Source: Candidatus Dadabacteria bacterium (GTDB lineage: Bacteria; Desulfobacterota_D; UBA1144; Nemesobacterales; UBA2774). Taken from it: DNA of 48,479 nt. The notes below the pieces were generated by a model. That model saw only the letters and a program-made list of their open reading frames with translations. It made no database searches and had not been told where the DNA came from. The translations under genes were made by a program, and so were the position numbers. The stretch lies in contig JADLGH010000003.1 of NCBI GenBank assembly GCA_020849425.1, positions 1 to 48,479 on the forward strand. Direction: 5' to 3'. This document shows positions 32,647-40,439 of this stretch, piece by piece (within the stretch, counting starts at the first letter, position 1; every line of letters starts with the position of its first letter).

Positions 32647-34937
32647 TTCGTGCGCCTCTCGTCAAGCTGACTTGGATCTATGAAAACCTCTCTCGGCTTG
32701 CCGGCGACCTCCTGCGGGCCGACGACGCCTTCCTTCTCCATTATCTCCACTATACGCGCCGCCCTGTTGTATCCGATTTTGAGCTTGCGCTGGAGCATGG
32801 ATATCGATGCCTGCCCCGTTTCGGCGATAGTGCGAAGGGCCTCGAAGTAAAGCTCGTCCTTCTCGGCGTCGAGCTCGTCCGAATCCTCGCGGGCCTCGAT
32901 GAACGTGATCTCCTCGTTGTAAACCGGCGCCCCCTGGGATTTGACATGCTCCGTTATCGCTTCCCTCTCCCCGTCGGATATAAGAGCCCCCTGTATACGG
33001 AGGAGCTTCGACGTTCCGGGCTCGAGGAACAGCATGTCGCCCTTCCCCAGGAGCCTTTCCGCCCCGCCCGCGTCGAGAATTATTCTCGAATCTATCTTCG
33101 ACGACACCAGGAACGATATCCTCGCCGGGAAGTTTGCCTTTATAAGGCCGGCCACGATGTCCGCCGACGGGCGCTGCGTCGCGACGATAAGGTGTATGCC
33201 CGCGGCGCGCGCCTTCTGCGAGAGCCGCGTTATCGACTCCTTTATCTCGCTCGGGGCTATCATCATGAGGTCGGCGAGCTCGTCGAGCACGATGACTATA
33301 TACGGGAGGAGCTTCTCCCACTTGTCCTCGGTCTGGAGCCTTTCGACGTTCCGGTTGTGCGTTTCTATGTCGCGGACGCCTTCTTCCGAAAGAATCCTGT
33401 ACCTCTTTTCCATCTCCTCGACGGCCCACTTGAGCGCCGCGGCCGCCCTCTTCGGCTCCGTCACGACAGGATGGAGGAGGTGCGGTATGTCTTCGTATAC
33501 CGAAAGCTCCAGCATCTTGGGGTCGATCATTATGAACTTGAGCTCGTAGGGGCTCGCCTTGTAGAGCATGCTGGTTATTATCGCGTTTAGGAGGACGCTC
33601 TTGCCCGAGCCCGTAGTGCCCGCTATCATGAGGTGCGGCGCGCGCCTGAGGTCCATGTAGAACGGCAGGCCCGAGATGTCCTTTCCGAGCGCGAGCGTAA
33701 GCATGGACTTACGCCTCGAGAATTCGGAGTCTTCCAGGAGCTCCCTCAGGACCACCGTCTCCCGGGTCGCGTTCGGGACCTCTATTCCTATGACGTCCTT
33801 CCCCGGTATCGGGGCGATGATTCGTATGCTGAGCGCCGAGAGTCCCATGGCGAGGTCGCCTTCGAGGGCCGCTATCCTGTTTATCTTTATGCCCGGCGCG
33901 GGCTTGTACTCGAACATCGTTATCACGGGGCCGGGCCGTATCTCGGTCACCTTGCCCGAAACGGAAAAATCGCGGAGCTTCTCTTCTATGAGCCTCGCCT
34001 TCTCGTACACGGCGTCCCTGTCGAGGACGACCCCCGAATCTACCTTGGAGTCGAGAAGGTCTAGCGGGGGGAGCTTGTAGTCCTTGTGTATGACTTCTTT
34101 CTTGGGCATGAAGTCTTCGAGCTCCTTGGGTTTCGGGTGCTCGAACACTATCTCGGGCACTTCCTCGATCCCGGCGTAGGCTTCGTCCTCGTCCCCTACG
34201 TAATCGTCGAAGAAACCGGGGGATTCGGCGGACTTGTGCTTGCCGTTAAGCCGTACGGAGCCGTTCGCCTTCTTCTGGACGGTCATGGAAGCCTGCCTGG
34301 GCCTCGGCCGCGCGAGGGATTCCCTGAGCTCGGACAACGATTCCCCGAGCTTGTACAGGAGGTATCTCGTTCCGGCGTATGTCATGCCTGCGACGTACAT
34401 GGATGCATCTCTTACCGCGCCTATTATGTCGGACAGTCCTATGCCCGATATTATTATTAAACTCACGATCAGGAATAGGGTTACAATCAGGTACGAGCCC
34501 ACGTTCCCGGCGACGCCGTTACGGAGCAAATCGGCAAGCGCGAATCCCGCAAATCCCCCCGCCGGCGCGAAGCCCAAAAGGGCCTCCTCCCCGTACAAAA
34601 GACCGAGGAGCGCCATCACCGCGAGCAGCAGCAGGAACGCCGAGATCGTTTTCCTGTAGAGGTTCCCCCCCAGGCTGTTCCTGAAGACGATGATGGACGT
34701 GTAGAACAGCACCAGCGGGAACGCGAAGGCGCATACGCCGAACGCCTTCCCGAGAAAACCCGATATGTAGAGCCCGACCGCGCCCATGGCCCCCCTGACG
34801 TCGGTGCCGGTCTCGGCGCTGTAGAAGACGAGGCTCAGGGCCGAGAAAAGTCCGATTGCGAAGAGTAGCGCCGCTACGATCTCGCGCGCCACGAAGTCCG
34901 GCGCGTCCTGGCGGGTATTTATTTTCTTTCTAGCCAT
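32643..34937 (-). CDS. ftsK: DNA translocase FtsK/SpoIIIE
   Basis: The 764-residue chromosome-segregation pump at the division septum. Four or five membrane helices occupy residues 15-185, a short variable linker follows, then the alpha/beta motor with Walker A TTGSGKSVLLNA near 440 and Walker B IVIVLDELADLMM, and a C-terminal gamma winged helix (DELYFEALRTIAETGQASISMLQRK) that reads orientation sequences. The linker is short compared with E. coli FtsK. lolA follows immediately. Confidence 0.96.
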   Translation of the reverse strand: MARKKINTRQDAPDFVAREIVAALLFAIGLFSALSLVFYSAETGTDVRGAMGAVGLYISGFLGKAFGVCAFAFPLVLFYTSIIVFRNSLGGNLYRKTISAFLLLLAVMALLGLLYGEEALLGFAPAGGFAGFALADLLRNGVAGNVGSYLIVTLFLIVSLIIISGIGLSDIIGAVRDASMYVAGMTYAGTRYLLYKLGESLSELRESLARPRPRQASMTVQKKANGSVRLNGKHKSAESPGFFDDYVGDEDEAYAGIEEVPEIVFEHPKPKELEDFMPKKEVIHKDYKLPPLDLLDSKVDSGVVLDRDAVYEKARLIEEKLRDFSVSGKVTEIRPGPVITMFEYKPAPGIKINRIAALEGDLAMGLSALSIRIIAPIPGKDVIGIEVPNATRETVVLRELLEDSEFSRRKSMLTLALGKDISGLPFYMDLRRAPHLMIAGTTGSGKSVLLNAIITSMLYKASPYELKFIMIDPKMLELSVYEDIPHLLHPVVTEPKRAAAALKWAVEEMEKRYRILSEEGVRDIETHNRNVERLQTEDKWEKLLPYIVIVLDELADLMMIAPSEIKESITRLSQKARAAGIHLIVATQRPSADIVAGLIKANFPARISFLVSSKIDSRIILDAGGAERLLGKGDMLFLEPGTSKLLRIQGALISDGEREAITEHVKSQGAPVYNEEITFIEAREDSDELDAEKDELYFEALRTIAETGQASISMLQRKLKIGYNRAARIVEIMEKEGVVGPQEVAGKPREVFIDPSQLDERRTN

Positions 34938-34952
34938 TGATTCTTAAAGCTA

Positions 34953-34981
34953 ATTATACAATATTCGGGTTAAGTTATCAA
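34953..34981 (-). promoter_or_regulatory. ftsK promoter with very short leader
   Basis: On the minus strand TTGATA (34981-34976), a 17-bp spacer and consensus TATAAT (34958-34953). The ATG at 34937 is 15 bases beyond the -10, so the leader is about 8 nt and has no Shine-Dalgarno. Confidence 0.65.
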
Positions 34982-35122
34982 AATTGTTGATTTTAAATAT
35001 TACACGAGTTCTCGGGCAGATAAAAGAGGGGCCTGGGTTCGAAAACCGTCGGAAACAAAGCGCCCCGGGATCGCCCGAAGTCTGCGAAATATCGAGTTTT
35101 CAGAGATGCTTAGGAACGATTT

Positions 35123-36586
35123 TCAGCCGCTGCCAAAGGCGACCAGCACGGAGCCGGCAGCCTTGAGAGCGAGGTCCCACGAGTCGAGCGGGAATACGCC
35201 GAGGACGAGAGTCCCCACCGCCAGCACCACGAGGGCGATCGACGACGCAAGCTTAAACGACGGGAAGGAAACGGTTTCCTCCTTCATGTAAGCGTAGACG
35301 AGGACCCTGAGATAGTAGTACGCCGATATCACGCTGCTAACTATGCCTATAACGGCGAGCCAGTAAAAACCCGCCTCGACCGCCGAGAGGAACACGCGGT
35401 ACTTGGCGAAAAAGCCGATGGTCGGCGGTATGCCCGCGAGCGAAAACATGAAGACCCCGAGCGCGACGGCGACGAAAGGCCTTCGGCTCCAGAGCCCCGC
35501 TATATCCTCGAACGTCTCGCAGTCCTTTCCGTCTCGCGACAGGTAGGAGAGTACGCCGAACGCCCCGAGGTTCATGAACGTGTAGGCGAAGAGGTAATAG
35601 ATAACGCTCCCGAGGCCGAGCTCGCGCCCGCCGTAGGCCGCGACCACGCCGACTAGGACGTATCCCGCGTGGGCTATGCTCGAATACGCCAGCATGCGCT
35701 TTATGCTCTTTTGAGTAATGGCGGCGATGTTGCCGACGATCATCGTGAATACCGCCACTATCCAGAGGACGGGCATGATGCTGACCTGCATCTGGTAGAG
35801 GCTCTCGAATATGACGCGGAGGAGTATCGCGAAAGCGGCGGCCTTCACCCCGACGGACATAAAGGCAGTGGCCGTCATCGGCGCGCCTTCGTATACGTCA
35901 GGCACCCACTGGTGAAGCGGAAACGCCCCTATCTTGAATATGAATCCCACGAGTACGAGCGCGCTGCCCGCGATGAATAGCGGGTTCCCGGCGTCGTATT
36001 TCGAAAGTATTTCCGAGAAGTAAATCGAGCCCGAAGCGCCGTAAAGAAGCGCTATGCCGTAAAGGAGTATTGCCGACGAGAAGCCGCCCAATATGAGGTA
36101 CTTTATGCCTGCCTCCGTCGAGCGGACGGACTCGCGCTGAAAGGCGGAGAGCACGTAAACCGATATCGACATTATCTCGAAGCCGAGGAAAAGCGACATG
36201 AACTCGCGCGCCGAGACGAGGATCATCATGCCCGACGTCGAAAGGACTATCAGGGCGTAGAATTCCGTCGTGTAGTGGCTTATGTTCGAGAGATAATCCT
36301 TCGAGAATACTACCGCGATAAAGGCGCCCAGGAGGAATATTACGTTAAAATAGGCGGCGAACTGATCCAGCGAAAGCGCCCCTGCAAAGGCCGTTTCGTC
36401 TATTCCGAAGCGCTTCAGGTTAAGCGCAAAGGCGACTCCGAGGCCGATAAGGGCGAGCCAGAACAGGTTTTTTTTCGCCCCGCCCCTTAGCAAGGGGTCG
36501 ATCACAATCAGGACGACGCCCGTCAGTATCAGTGAAACTTCGGGCCCCAGAAGTAGAGTGCTCTTAAAAACCTCGCTCAAATTCAT
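35123..36586 (-). CDS. nuoN: NADH-quinone oxidoreductase subunit N
   Basis: Proton-pumping antiporter-like subunit of complex I, 487 residues with about fourteen helices. The catalytic stretch FEIMSISVYVLSAFQRES, the lysine/proline block FKIGAFPLHQWVPDVYEGAP and IKRMLAYSSIAHAGYVLVG are all present. It stands alone on the minus strand, 3.6 kb from nuoABCD and away from nuoLM, so complex I genes are scattered. Confidence 0.95.
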   Translation of the reverse strand: MNLSEVFKSTLLLGPEVSLILTGVVLIVIDPLLRGGAKKNLFWLALIGLGVAFALNLKRFGIDETAFAGALSLDQFAAYFNVIFLLGAFIAVVFSKDYLSNISHYTTEFYALIVLSTSGMMILVSAREFMSLFLGFEIMSISVYVLSAFQRESVRSTEAGIKYLILGGFSSAILLYGIALLYGASGSIYFSEILSKYDAGNPLFIAGSALVLVGFIFKIGAFPLHQWVPDVYEGAPMTATAFMSVGVKAAAFAILLRVIFESLYQMQVSIMPVLWIVAVFTMIVGNIAAITQKSIKRMLAYSSIAHAGYVLVGVVAAYGGRELGLGSVIYYLFAYTFMNLGAFGVLSYLSRDGKDCETFEDIAGLWSRRPFVAVALGVFMFSLAGIPPTIGFFAKYRVFLSAVEAGFYWLAVIGIVSSVISAYYYLRVLVYAYMKEETVSFPSFKLASSIALVVLAVGTLVLGVFPLDSWDLALKAAGSVLVAFGSG

Positions 36587-36705
36587 TGAGTGATTCTCCG
36601 CCGATACCGAATGTGTGCAGGTGACTGCTAGATGGACATGAAAACGAGTTTAGTATGTGGGAGGTCCGGGGGGTTGTCAAGCCGCCGCCGGGGGCCACGC
36701 CCACA

Positions 36706-36756
36706 GGAATTCGAAGTGGTATCGCATTGCTATTACCGCCCGCCGCGCCTCCACCC
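36706..36756 (+). repeat. Palindromic repeat copy 1
   Basis: Begins GGAATTCGAAGTGGTATCGC and continues through CATTGCTATTACC to GCCGCGCC. Shares with copies 2-4 the core TTCGAAGTGG, a central TTGCTAT-type block and a GCCGC end. Confidence 0.55.
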
Positions 36757-36760
36757 ATCT

Positions 36761-36798
36761 GTCATTCCCAACAATTCCGAGCAAGCGAGGAATCGGAC
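36761..36798 (+). repeat. ATTCCGAG / GAGGAAT near-palindrome
   Basis: GTCATTCCC, then ATTCC-GAGCAAGC-GAGGAAT. The stem pairs ATTCC with GGAAT and GC with GC, separated by tandem G-A mismatches. Similar intergenic elements occur in many bacterial genomes. Confidence 0.5.
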
Positions 36799-36888
36799 GC
36801 CGTTCCCTTATCTCGCAGACGTTTATCCGGTACCGCTCGCAACTTACTTTCTTTAACAACAAGCTTGTACCTGCCGCGGCGAAGCTTT

Positions 36889-36930
36889 CTTGTCCGACGT
36901 AGCTTTAGCGAAGTCGAAAGCGAAGCCGGG
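36889..36930 (+). repeat. CGAC-GT-AGC / GC-GTCG dispersed repeat
   Basis: Core GACGTAGCTTTAGCGAAGTC pairs its ends (CGAC/GTCG and AGC/GC). It is followed by AAAGCGAAGCC. It looks like a dispersed intergenic repeat of the kind seen between genes in this type of genome. Confidence 0.4.
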
Positions 36931-36941
36931 TCGGGAATCCA

Positions 36942-36998
36942 GCACGAATCTGAAGTGGTAGCCTCCCTGTTATCGCCTGACGCACTTCAAGTGATTCT
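36942..36998 (+). repeat. Palindromic repeat copy 2
   Basis: GAATCTGAAGTGGTAGCC ... GACGCACTTCAAGTG. Here the outer arms GAAGTG and CACTTC form a perfect inverted repeat. Confidence 0.55.
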
Positions 36999-37060
36999 GG
37001 CAACTATGGAGCTAGCCAAAGAAAGACACTACGTGTCCCCGACCCGGCGGCTCGCAACCG

Positions 37061-37121
37061 CACGCATTCGAAGTGGCAGCGCTTTTGCCATTGCCATCCG
37101 CCGCGCTTCAGGTGCTTCGAG
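37061..37121 (+). repeat. Palindromic repeat copy 3
   Basis: GCATTCGAAGTGGCAGCGC ... TTGCCATTGCCATCC ... GCCGCGCTTCAGGTGCTTCG. Outer arms GAAG/CTTC and inner GGCA/TGCC pair. Confidence 0.55.
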
Positions 37122-37320
37122 TCTCCAAACCCGCTACGCCGAAAATCAATATTGCAAGCTGCGTAAGCAGCGCGGCAATACCCCTCCGGGCCGTCAAAAT
37201 TCGCGTTAAGAAAATCGAGTGGATGAGCGTTAAAAATCCGATGTGGGGCTGCGGGCCGGTGGAGGATTTAGCGAAGGAACGATGATTTTTAGCAGAATTT
37301 TTCCCGGCCCGTGATTTTTG

Positions 37321-37344
37321 CTACTTTTCATCAAGGAAAAGTAG
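37321..37344. repeat. Perfect 9-bp hairpin CTACTTTTC / GAAAAGTAG
   Basis: Arms 37321-37329 and 37336-37344, loop ATCAAG. The plus side lacks a T run after the stem. It could be a dispersed repeat or an attenuated terminator. Confidence 0.5.
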
Positions 37345-37418
37345 AGAACACTTTCTCCATATCTACCAGCCGGCACCGAACGTCCCCCGCAAGGCCGCCA
37401 ACCCCGCAGCCTCTACCA

Positions 37419-37475
37419 GCTTTCGAAGTAGCAAGGCATTGCTATAATCTCCAGCCGCACTTCCGGTGGTTTCAG
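37419..37475 (+). repeat. Palindromic repeat copy 4
   Basis: CTTTCGAAGTAGCAAGGC ... ATTGCTATAATC ... GCCGCACTTCCGGTGG. Inner arms TAGCA and TGCTA and outer GAAGT and ACTTC both pair. Confidence 0.55.
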
Positions 37476-37518
37476 AAACTTCGGCGCCTCGCCGAGAAAC
37501 ACACGTACGTTCTCCGCC

Positions 37519-37935
37519 TCAGTCCTCGAAAATCTCTATCGGCGCTTCGTTGAACCTGGAGTCGAAGTCTTCGAGTACCCATGCCCGGGCGTCGTTGTAC
37601 CTGCCCCCGTTTATTGAGAAGATGAGGTAAACCCACTCCGGCCAGGCGTTCACCCTGTCCGTCTCGGACGCAATGGAGGGATGGTCCGGGTGCGAATGGT
37701 AGACGCCGAGGATTTCGAGCCCCTCTTTCCTGGCCCACTCGTCGGCTTCCTTGAACGATACCGGGTCGAGCTCGTACCTGTCGTGTGCCCTTTCGGTGTT
37801 TAGGTTACGGCATTCGCGGAAGCTCGTTATGCGCCCGTCGCGCCCCAGGAGAACGCCGCAGATCTCGTGCGGGAATCCCGCCTCCGCGTGTTTTATCATG
37901 CCGTCGTATGCCGACCTCTTGATCTTTACCACCAT
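37519..37935 (-). CDS. M67-family JAMM metalloprotease (Mec-like)
   Basis: Zn-dependent JAB1/MPN-fold isopeptidase of 138 residues. The catalytic Glu lies in PHEICGVLLG near 23, and the zinc motif HSHPDHPSIASETD (H-x-H-P, then S and D) is intact. In Mycobacterium the homologous Mec releases cysteine from the sulfur-carrier CysO. Here its ATG overlaps the cysteine synthase stop by ten bases, supporting a role in sulfur-carrier-based cysteine synthesis. No CysO/ThiS-like carrier gene is next to it. Confidence 0.9.
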   Translation of the reverse strand: MVVKIKRSAYDGMIKHAEAGFPHEICGVLLGRDGRITSFRECRNLNTERAHDRYELDPVSFKEADEWARKEGLEILGVYHSHPDHPSIASETDRVNAWPEWVYLIFSINGGRYNDARAWVLEDFDSRFNEAPIEIFED

Positions 37936-38876
37936 ATGCCTCCGCTCAGATATCTATATCCACCGTCGGGGAAAAGAGTGACGAGTACGCCTTCCTCGAG
38001 CTTCTTCGCGTATTCGAGCGTGGCGTAGGCGACCGCGCCGCCGGAGTGCCCGACGAAAATCCCTTCTTTCTTAAGGAGGGCCTTCATAACGTCATAGGCG
38101 TCTTCGGTCTGAACCCCTACGAGCTCGTCGGGAAAGGAAGCGTCGTAAATGCCGGGGATGATGGACGAGGGCATGTGCTTCATGCCTTCGAGGCCGTGGA
38201 GCGCCTCGGCGGGTTCCACGGCTATGCCCTTTATTTCCGGATTGAACTCTTTCAATCTCCTGGTAGTGCCCATGAACGTGCCGCTCGTGCCGAGCCCGGC
38301 GATAAAATGGGTCACGCGGCCGCGCGTCTGCTCCCATATTTCGACGGCCGTGGAATCGGCGTGCGACTGCGGGTTCATGGGGTTATTGTACTGGTCGGGC
38401 ATGAAGTACTTTTCGGGCTCTTCGGCCTTGAGCTTTCGCGCGAGCCTTATCGCGCCGTCCGAGCCTTCGAGCGGATCCGAGTATATTATCTCGGAGCCGA
38501 ACGCCCTTAGGGTGTTTTTTCTTTCGATGTTTATGTTCGCCGGAATAACGAGCTCCACCTTATAGCCCAGCGCCGCCCCTATCATGGCGTAGGCTATCGC
38601 CGTGTTGCCGGACGAGGAATCCATGAGAACCTTGTCGCGCGTGAGCTCGCCCCTGTCTATTCCGTCGAGCACCATCCAGAGCGCCGGCCTGTCCTTCACC
38701 GACCCCCCGGGATTGAACCACTCCGCCTTGGCATAAACCTCCACCCCCGGACCCAGTCCGGCCGTGACGTGGGTGAGCTTTATGAGAGGCGTATTTCCGA
38801 CAAGTTCGATTACCGATTGAGCCTGCTTTAATCTGGTGTCGAGAGCTTCTCTTCGCGCTTGAACAAAATTCATCAA
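37926..38876 (-). CDS. Cysteine synthase (CysK/CysM family)
   Basis: Fold-type II PLP enzyme of 316 residues that joins sulfide or a thiocarboxylated carrier to O-acetyl- or O-phosphoserine. Marks: IELVGNTPLIKL near 22, the PLP lysine in NPGGSVKDRPAL near 55, DSSSGNTAIAYAM near 86 and GLGTSGTFMG near 195. The GGYRYLSGGIWW tail resembles CysM of the CysO pathway. Between tusA (4-bp overlap) and the JAMM protease. Confidence 0.92.
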   Translation of the reverse strand: MMNFVQARREALDTRLKQAQSVIELVGNTPLIKLTHVTAGLGPGVEVYAKAEWFNPGGSVKDRPALWMVLDGIDRGELTRDKVLMDSSSGNTAIAYAMIGAALGYKVELVIPANINIERKNTLRAFGSEIIYSDPLEGSDGAIRLARKLKAEEPEKYFMPDQYNNPMNPQSHADSTAVEIWEQTRGRVTHFIAGLGTSGTFMGTTRRLKEFNPEIKGIAVEPAEALHGLEGMKHMPSSIIPGIYDASFPDELVGVQTEDAYDVMKALLKKEGIFVGHSGGAVAYATLEYAKKLEEGVLVTLFPDGGYRYLSGGIWW

Positions 38877-39109
38877 CGACGCTCGATGAGGAGTTTGAAG
38901 AAGCTGCCCTCCTGGCTAACGGCCAGGATCTTATGACCCTCGGCCTTTATGCTCTTGGGGACGTTCACGAGTGGCTCCCCGTCACGGAGAAGCACCTCAA
39001 GAACCTGGCCCGACGTCATGGTTTCGAGCTTCAGCTTCGTCTTCACGTATGTCATGGGACATATCTCTTTCGTAATGTCTATCTGGTTATCCGCTTTATG
39101 AGTTTCCAT
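38873..39109 (-). CDS. tusA: TusA-family sulfurtransferase
   Basis: Small persulfide carrier, 78 residues. The active cysteine is in KEICPMTYVKTKLKLE (C17, followed by P), and the SGQVLEVLLRDGEPLVNVPKSIKAEGH block (33-59) is the family fold. It starts ATG at 39109 and overlaps the cysteine synthase by four bases. As first gene of tusA-cysM-mec it may deliver sulfur to the next enzyme; that is inference. Confidence 0.92.
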   Translation of the reverse strand: METHKADNQIDITKEICPMTYVKTKLKLETMTSGQVLEVLLRDGEPLVNVPKSIKAEGHKILAVSQEGSFFKLLIERR

Positions 39110-39206
39110 CTTCCGTAAGTACCCTGCTACCCCTTACAAACATTTGATATTTGATACATTGAAGGTTACCACACGTACTTTTCCTCTACAACATTGGGAA
39201 TGCATT

Positions 39207-39229
39207 CCGCGGGCGGCCGTATCCCGCGG
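39207..39229. terminator. GC hairpin between pur genes and tusA
   Basis: CCGCGGG/CCCGCGG, 7-bp stem with a 9-nt loop, about 40 nt past the end of the small protein gene on the minus strand. No T run follows, so it is only a weak terminator candidate. Confidence 0.3.
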
Positions 39230-39268
39230 CGCGGAACAGCCCGGGCGGAAAACACCGGGAAAATGCGC

Positions 39269-39415
39269 CTATTTATCCTCGGGAGTTATGTCTATGACGG
39301 GGCTTTTGAATTCCTTTTTCCCGTCGGGGGGAGGGACCTTCTTTTTCGATACGGACATCTTTCCCAGCCAGAAAGCCAGCATGATTATGAGCGCGAGGAG
39401 TACGAGCTTCGTCAT
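39269..39415 (-). CDS. 48-residue single-pass membrane protein
   Basis: Starts with hydrophobic [19 protein letters not shown], then a basic patch SVSKKK and a Pro/Asp/Lys tail ending VIDITPEDK. The ATG overlaps the purQ stop (TGATG), giving strong translational coupling. One membrane anchor with cytoplasmic tail is likely. It is too short for automatic callers. Similar short membrane proteins follow pur or ccm genes, but the role is unknown. Confidence 0.65.
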   Translation of the reverse strand: MTKLVLLALIIMLAFWLGKMSVSKKKVPPPDGKKEFKSPVIDITPEDK

Positions 39416-40161
39416 CAGGCGTCCGCCTTCATCGCGTGGATTTCGGCCCTCTCGCGCCTGCCTTGCCGCGAGCCCAGCCACGAGAGCAGCGACTCGAATA
39501 TAAGCCTCCCGTCCTCTCCGCCGAGTATCTCCTCGGCGCATCGCTCGGGGTGCGGCATCAGCCCGAGGATGTTGCCCCCTTCGTTGCAGATGCCGGCTCT
39601 GTTGTCTAGGGAGCCGTTCGGGTTCGCCTCGTCGGTCGCCTCGCCCCCGGGCGTCACGTACCTGAAGACGACCCTCGATTCGTCTTTCAGCTCCTTGAGC
39701 CCGGCCTCGGTCGTAAAGTAATTCCCCTCGCCGTGGGCCACCGGAATCCTGAGCACGTCGCCCGCTTCGAGGTTGCATGTAAACGGCGTATCGTTCCTCT
39801 CGACCCTTATATCCACCCACTTGCACACGAACCTGAGCGACGAGTTCCGTATGAGCGCCCCCGGAAGGAGCCCCGCCTCGACGAGTATCTGAAACCCGTT
39901 GCATATGCCTATGACCGGCCCGCCCTTCGAGGCGAAGTCGGAGACGGCCTTCATCACCGGCGAGAGGCTCGCAATGGCCCCCGTCCGGAGATAATCCCCA
40001 TAGGAAAATCCGCCGGGCACGATAACGGCGTCGAACCCGGAAAGGTCCTCCTCCTCGTGCCACACGAATTCGCACCCTTCGCCGAGAACGTGCTTTACGG
40101 CGTGGTAACAGTCGTGGTCGCAATTGGACCCGGGGAATACTATGACGGCGAATCTATACAT
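39415..40161 (-). CDS. purQ: Phosphoribosylformylglycinamidine synthase subunit PurQ
   Basis: Class I glutamine amidotransferase subunit, 248 residues, supplying ammonia to PurL in purine synthesis. Marks: [10 protein letters not shown] near 9, [15 protein letters not shown] near 51 and the nucleophile in [17 protein letters not shown] near 86; the catalytic histidine and glutamate lie in [14 protein letters not shown]. Eight-base overlap with purS upstream. Confidence 0.95.
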   Translation of the reverse strand: MYRFAVIVFPGSNCDHDCYHAVKHVLGEGCEFVWHEEEDLSGFDAVIVPGGFSYGDYLRTGAIASLSPVMKAVSDFASKGGPVIGICNGFQILVEAGLLPGALIRNSSLRFVCKWVDIRVERNDTPFTCNLEAGDVLRIPVAHGEGNYFTTEAGLKELKDESRVVFRYVTPGGEATDEANPNGSLDNRAGICNEGGNILGLMPHPERCAEEILGGEDGRLIFESLLSWLGSRQGRRERAEIHAMKADA

Positions 40162-40414
40162 TCTTTTCTTCTACCTTGACGTCGAAGTTCTCTATAACGG
40201 GGTTCGACAGCAGCTTACGGCACATTTCGGTCACGCGCTCTTCCACGTTCCCCGAGTCGCCGTCCTTTATAGTGAGCTCGATGAGCTTCCCTATGCGGGC
40301 GTCCTCTACCTCGCCGAACCCGAGGTTCCTGAGCGCCGACAGGACGGACTTGCCCTGCGGGTCGAGGACGACGGGCTTTAACTTCACTTCCACCTTCACT
40401 CTATATTCCTTCAT
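40154..40414 (-). CDS. purS: Phosphoribosylformylglycinamidine synthase subunit PurS
   Basis: Small bridging subunit of the three-part PurLQS enzyme, 86 residues. Marks: [26 protein letters not shown] (8-33) and [12 protein letters not shown]. Overlaps purQ. purL is not in the window. It follows parB by 25 bp, so the pur pair may be co-transcribed with parAB. Confidence 0.93.
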   Translation of the reverse strand: MKEYRVKVEVKLKPVVLDPQGKSVLSALRNLGFGEVEDARIGKLIELTIKDGDSGNVEERVTEMCRKLLSNPVIENFDVKVEEKNV

Positions 40415-40439
40415 GAATTCCGGCTCTCTTTTCGATCTT

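Larger units (their letters stand above)
36587..37518. repeat. 932-bp gene-free, repeat-rich region
   Basis: No convincing protein gene; the open frames here are rich in Arg, Ser and Pro and match no family. The stretch contains four diverged copies of a palindromic element of about 55 bp (36706-37475), a near-palindromic ATTCC...GGAAT element, a CGAC/GTCG repeat and a 9-bp hairpin at 37321-37344. Confidence 0.7.

Noticed and set aside
36655-37209. 184-residue open frame in the repeat region
   Set aside because: It runs through two families of palindromic repeats and its composition is Ser/Arg/Pro-rich; no ribosome site or homology-like motif.
36587-37518. CRISPR array
   Set aside because: The repeats are few, diverged, unevenly spaced and palindromic inside; no cas genes occur in the window.
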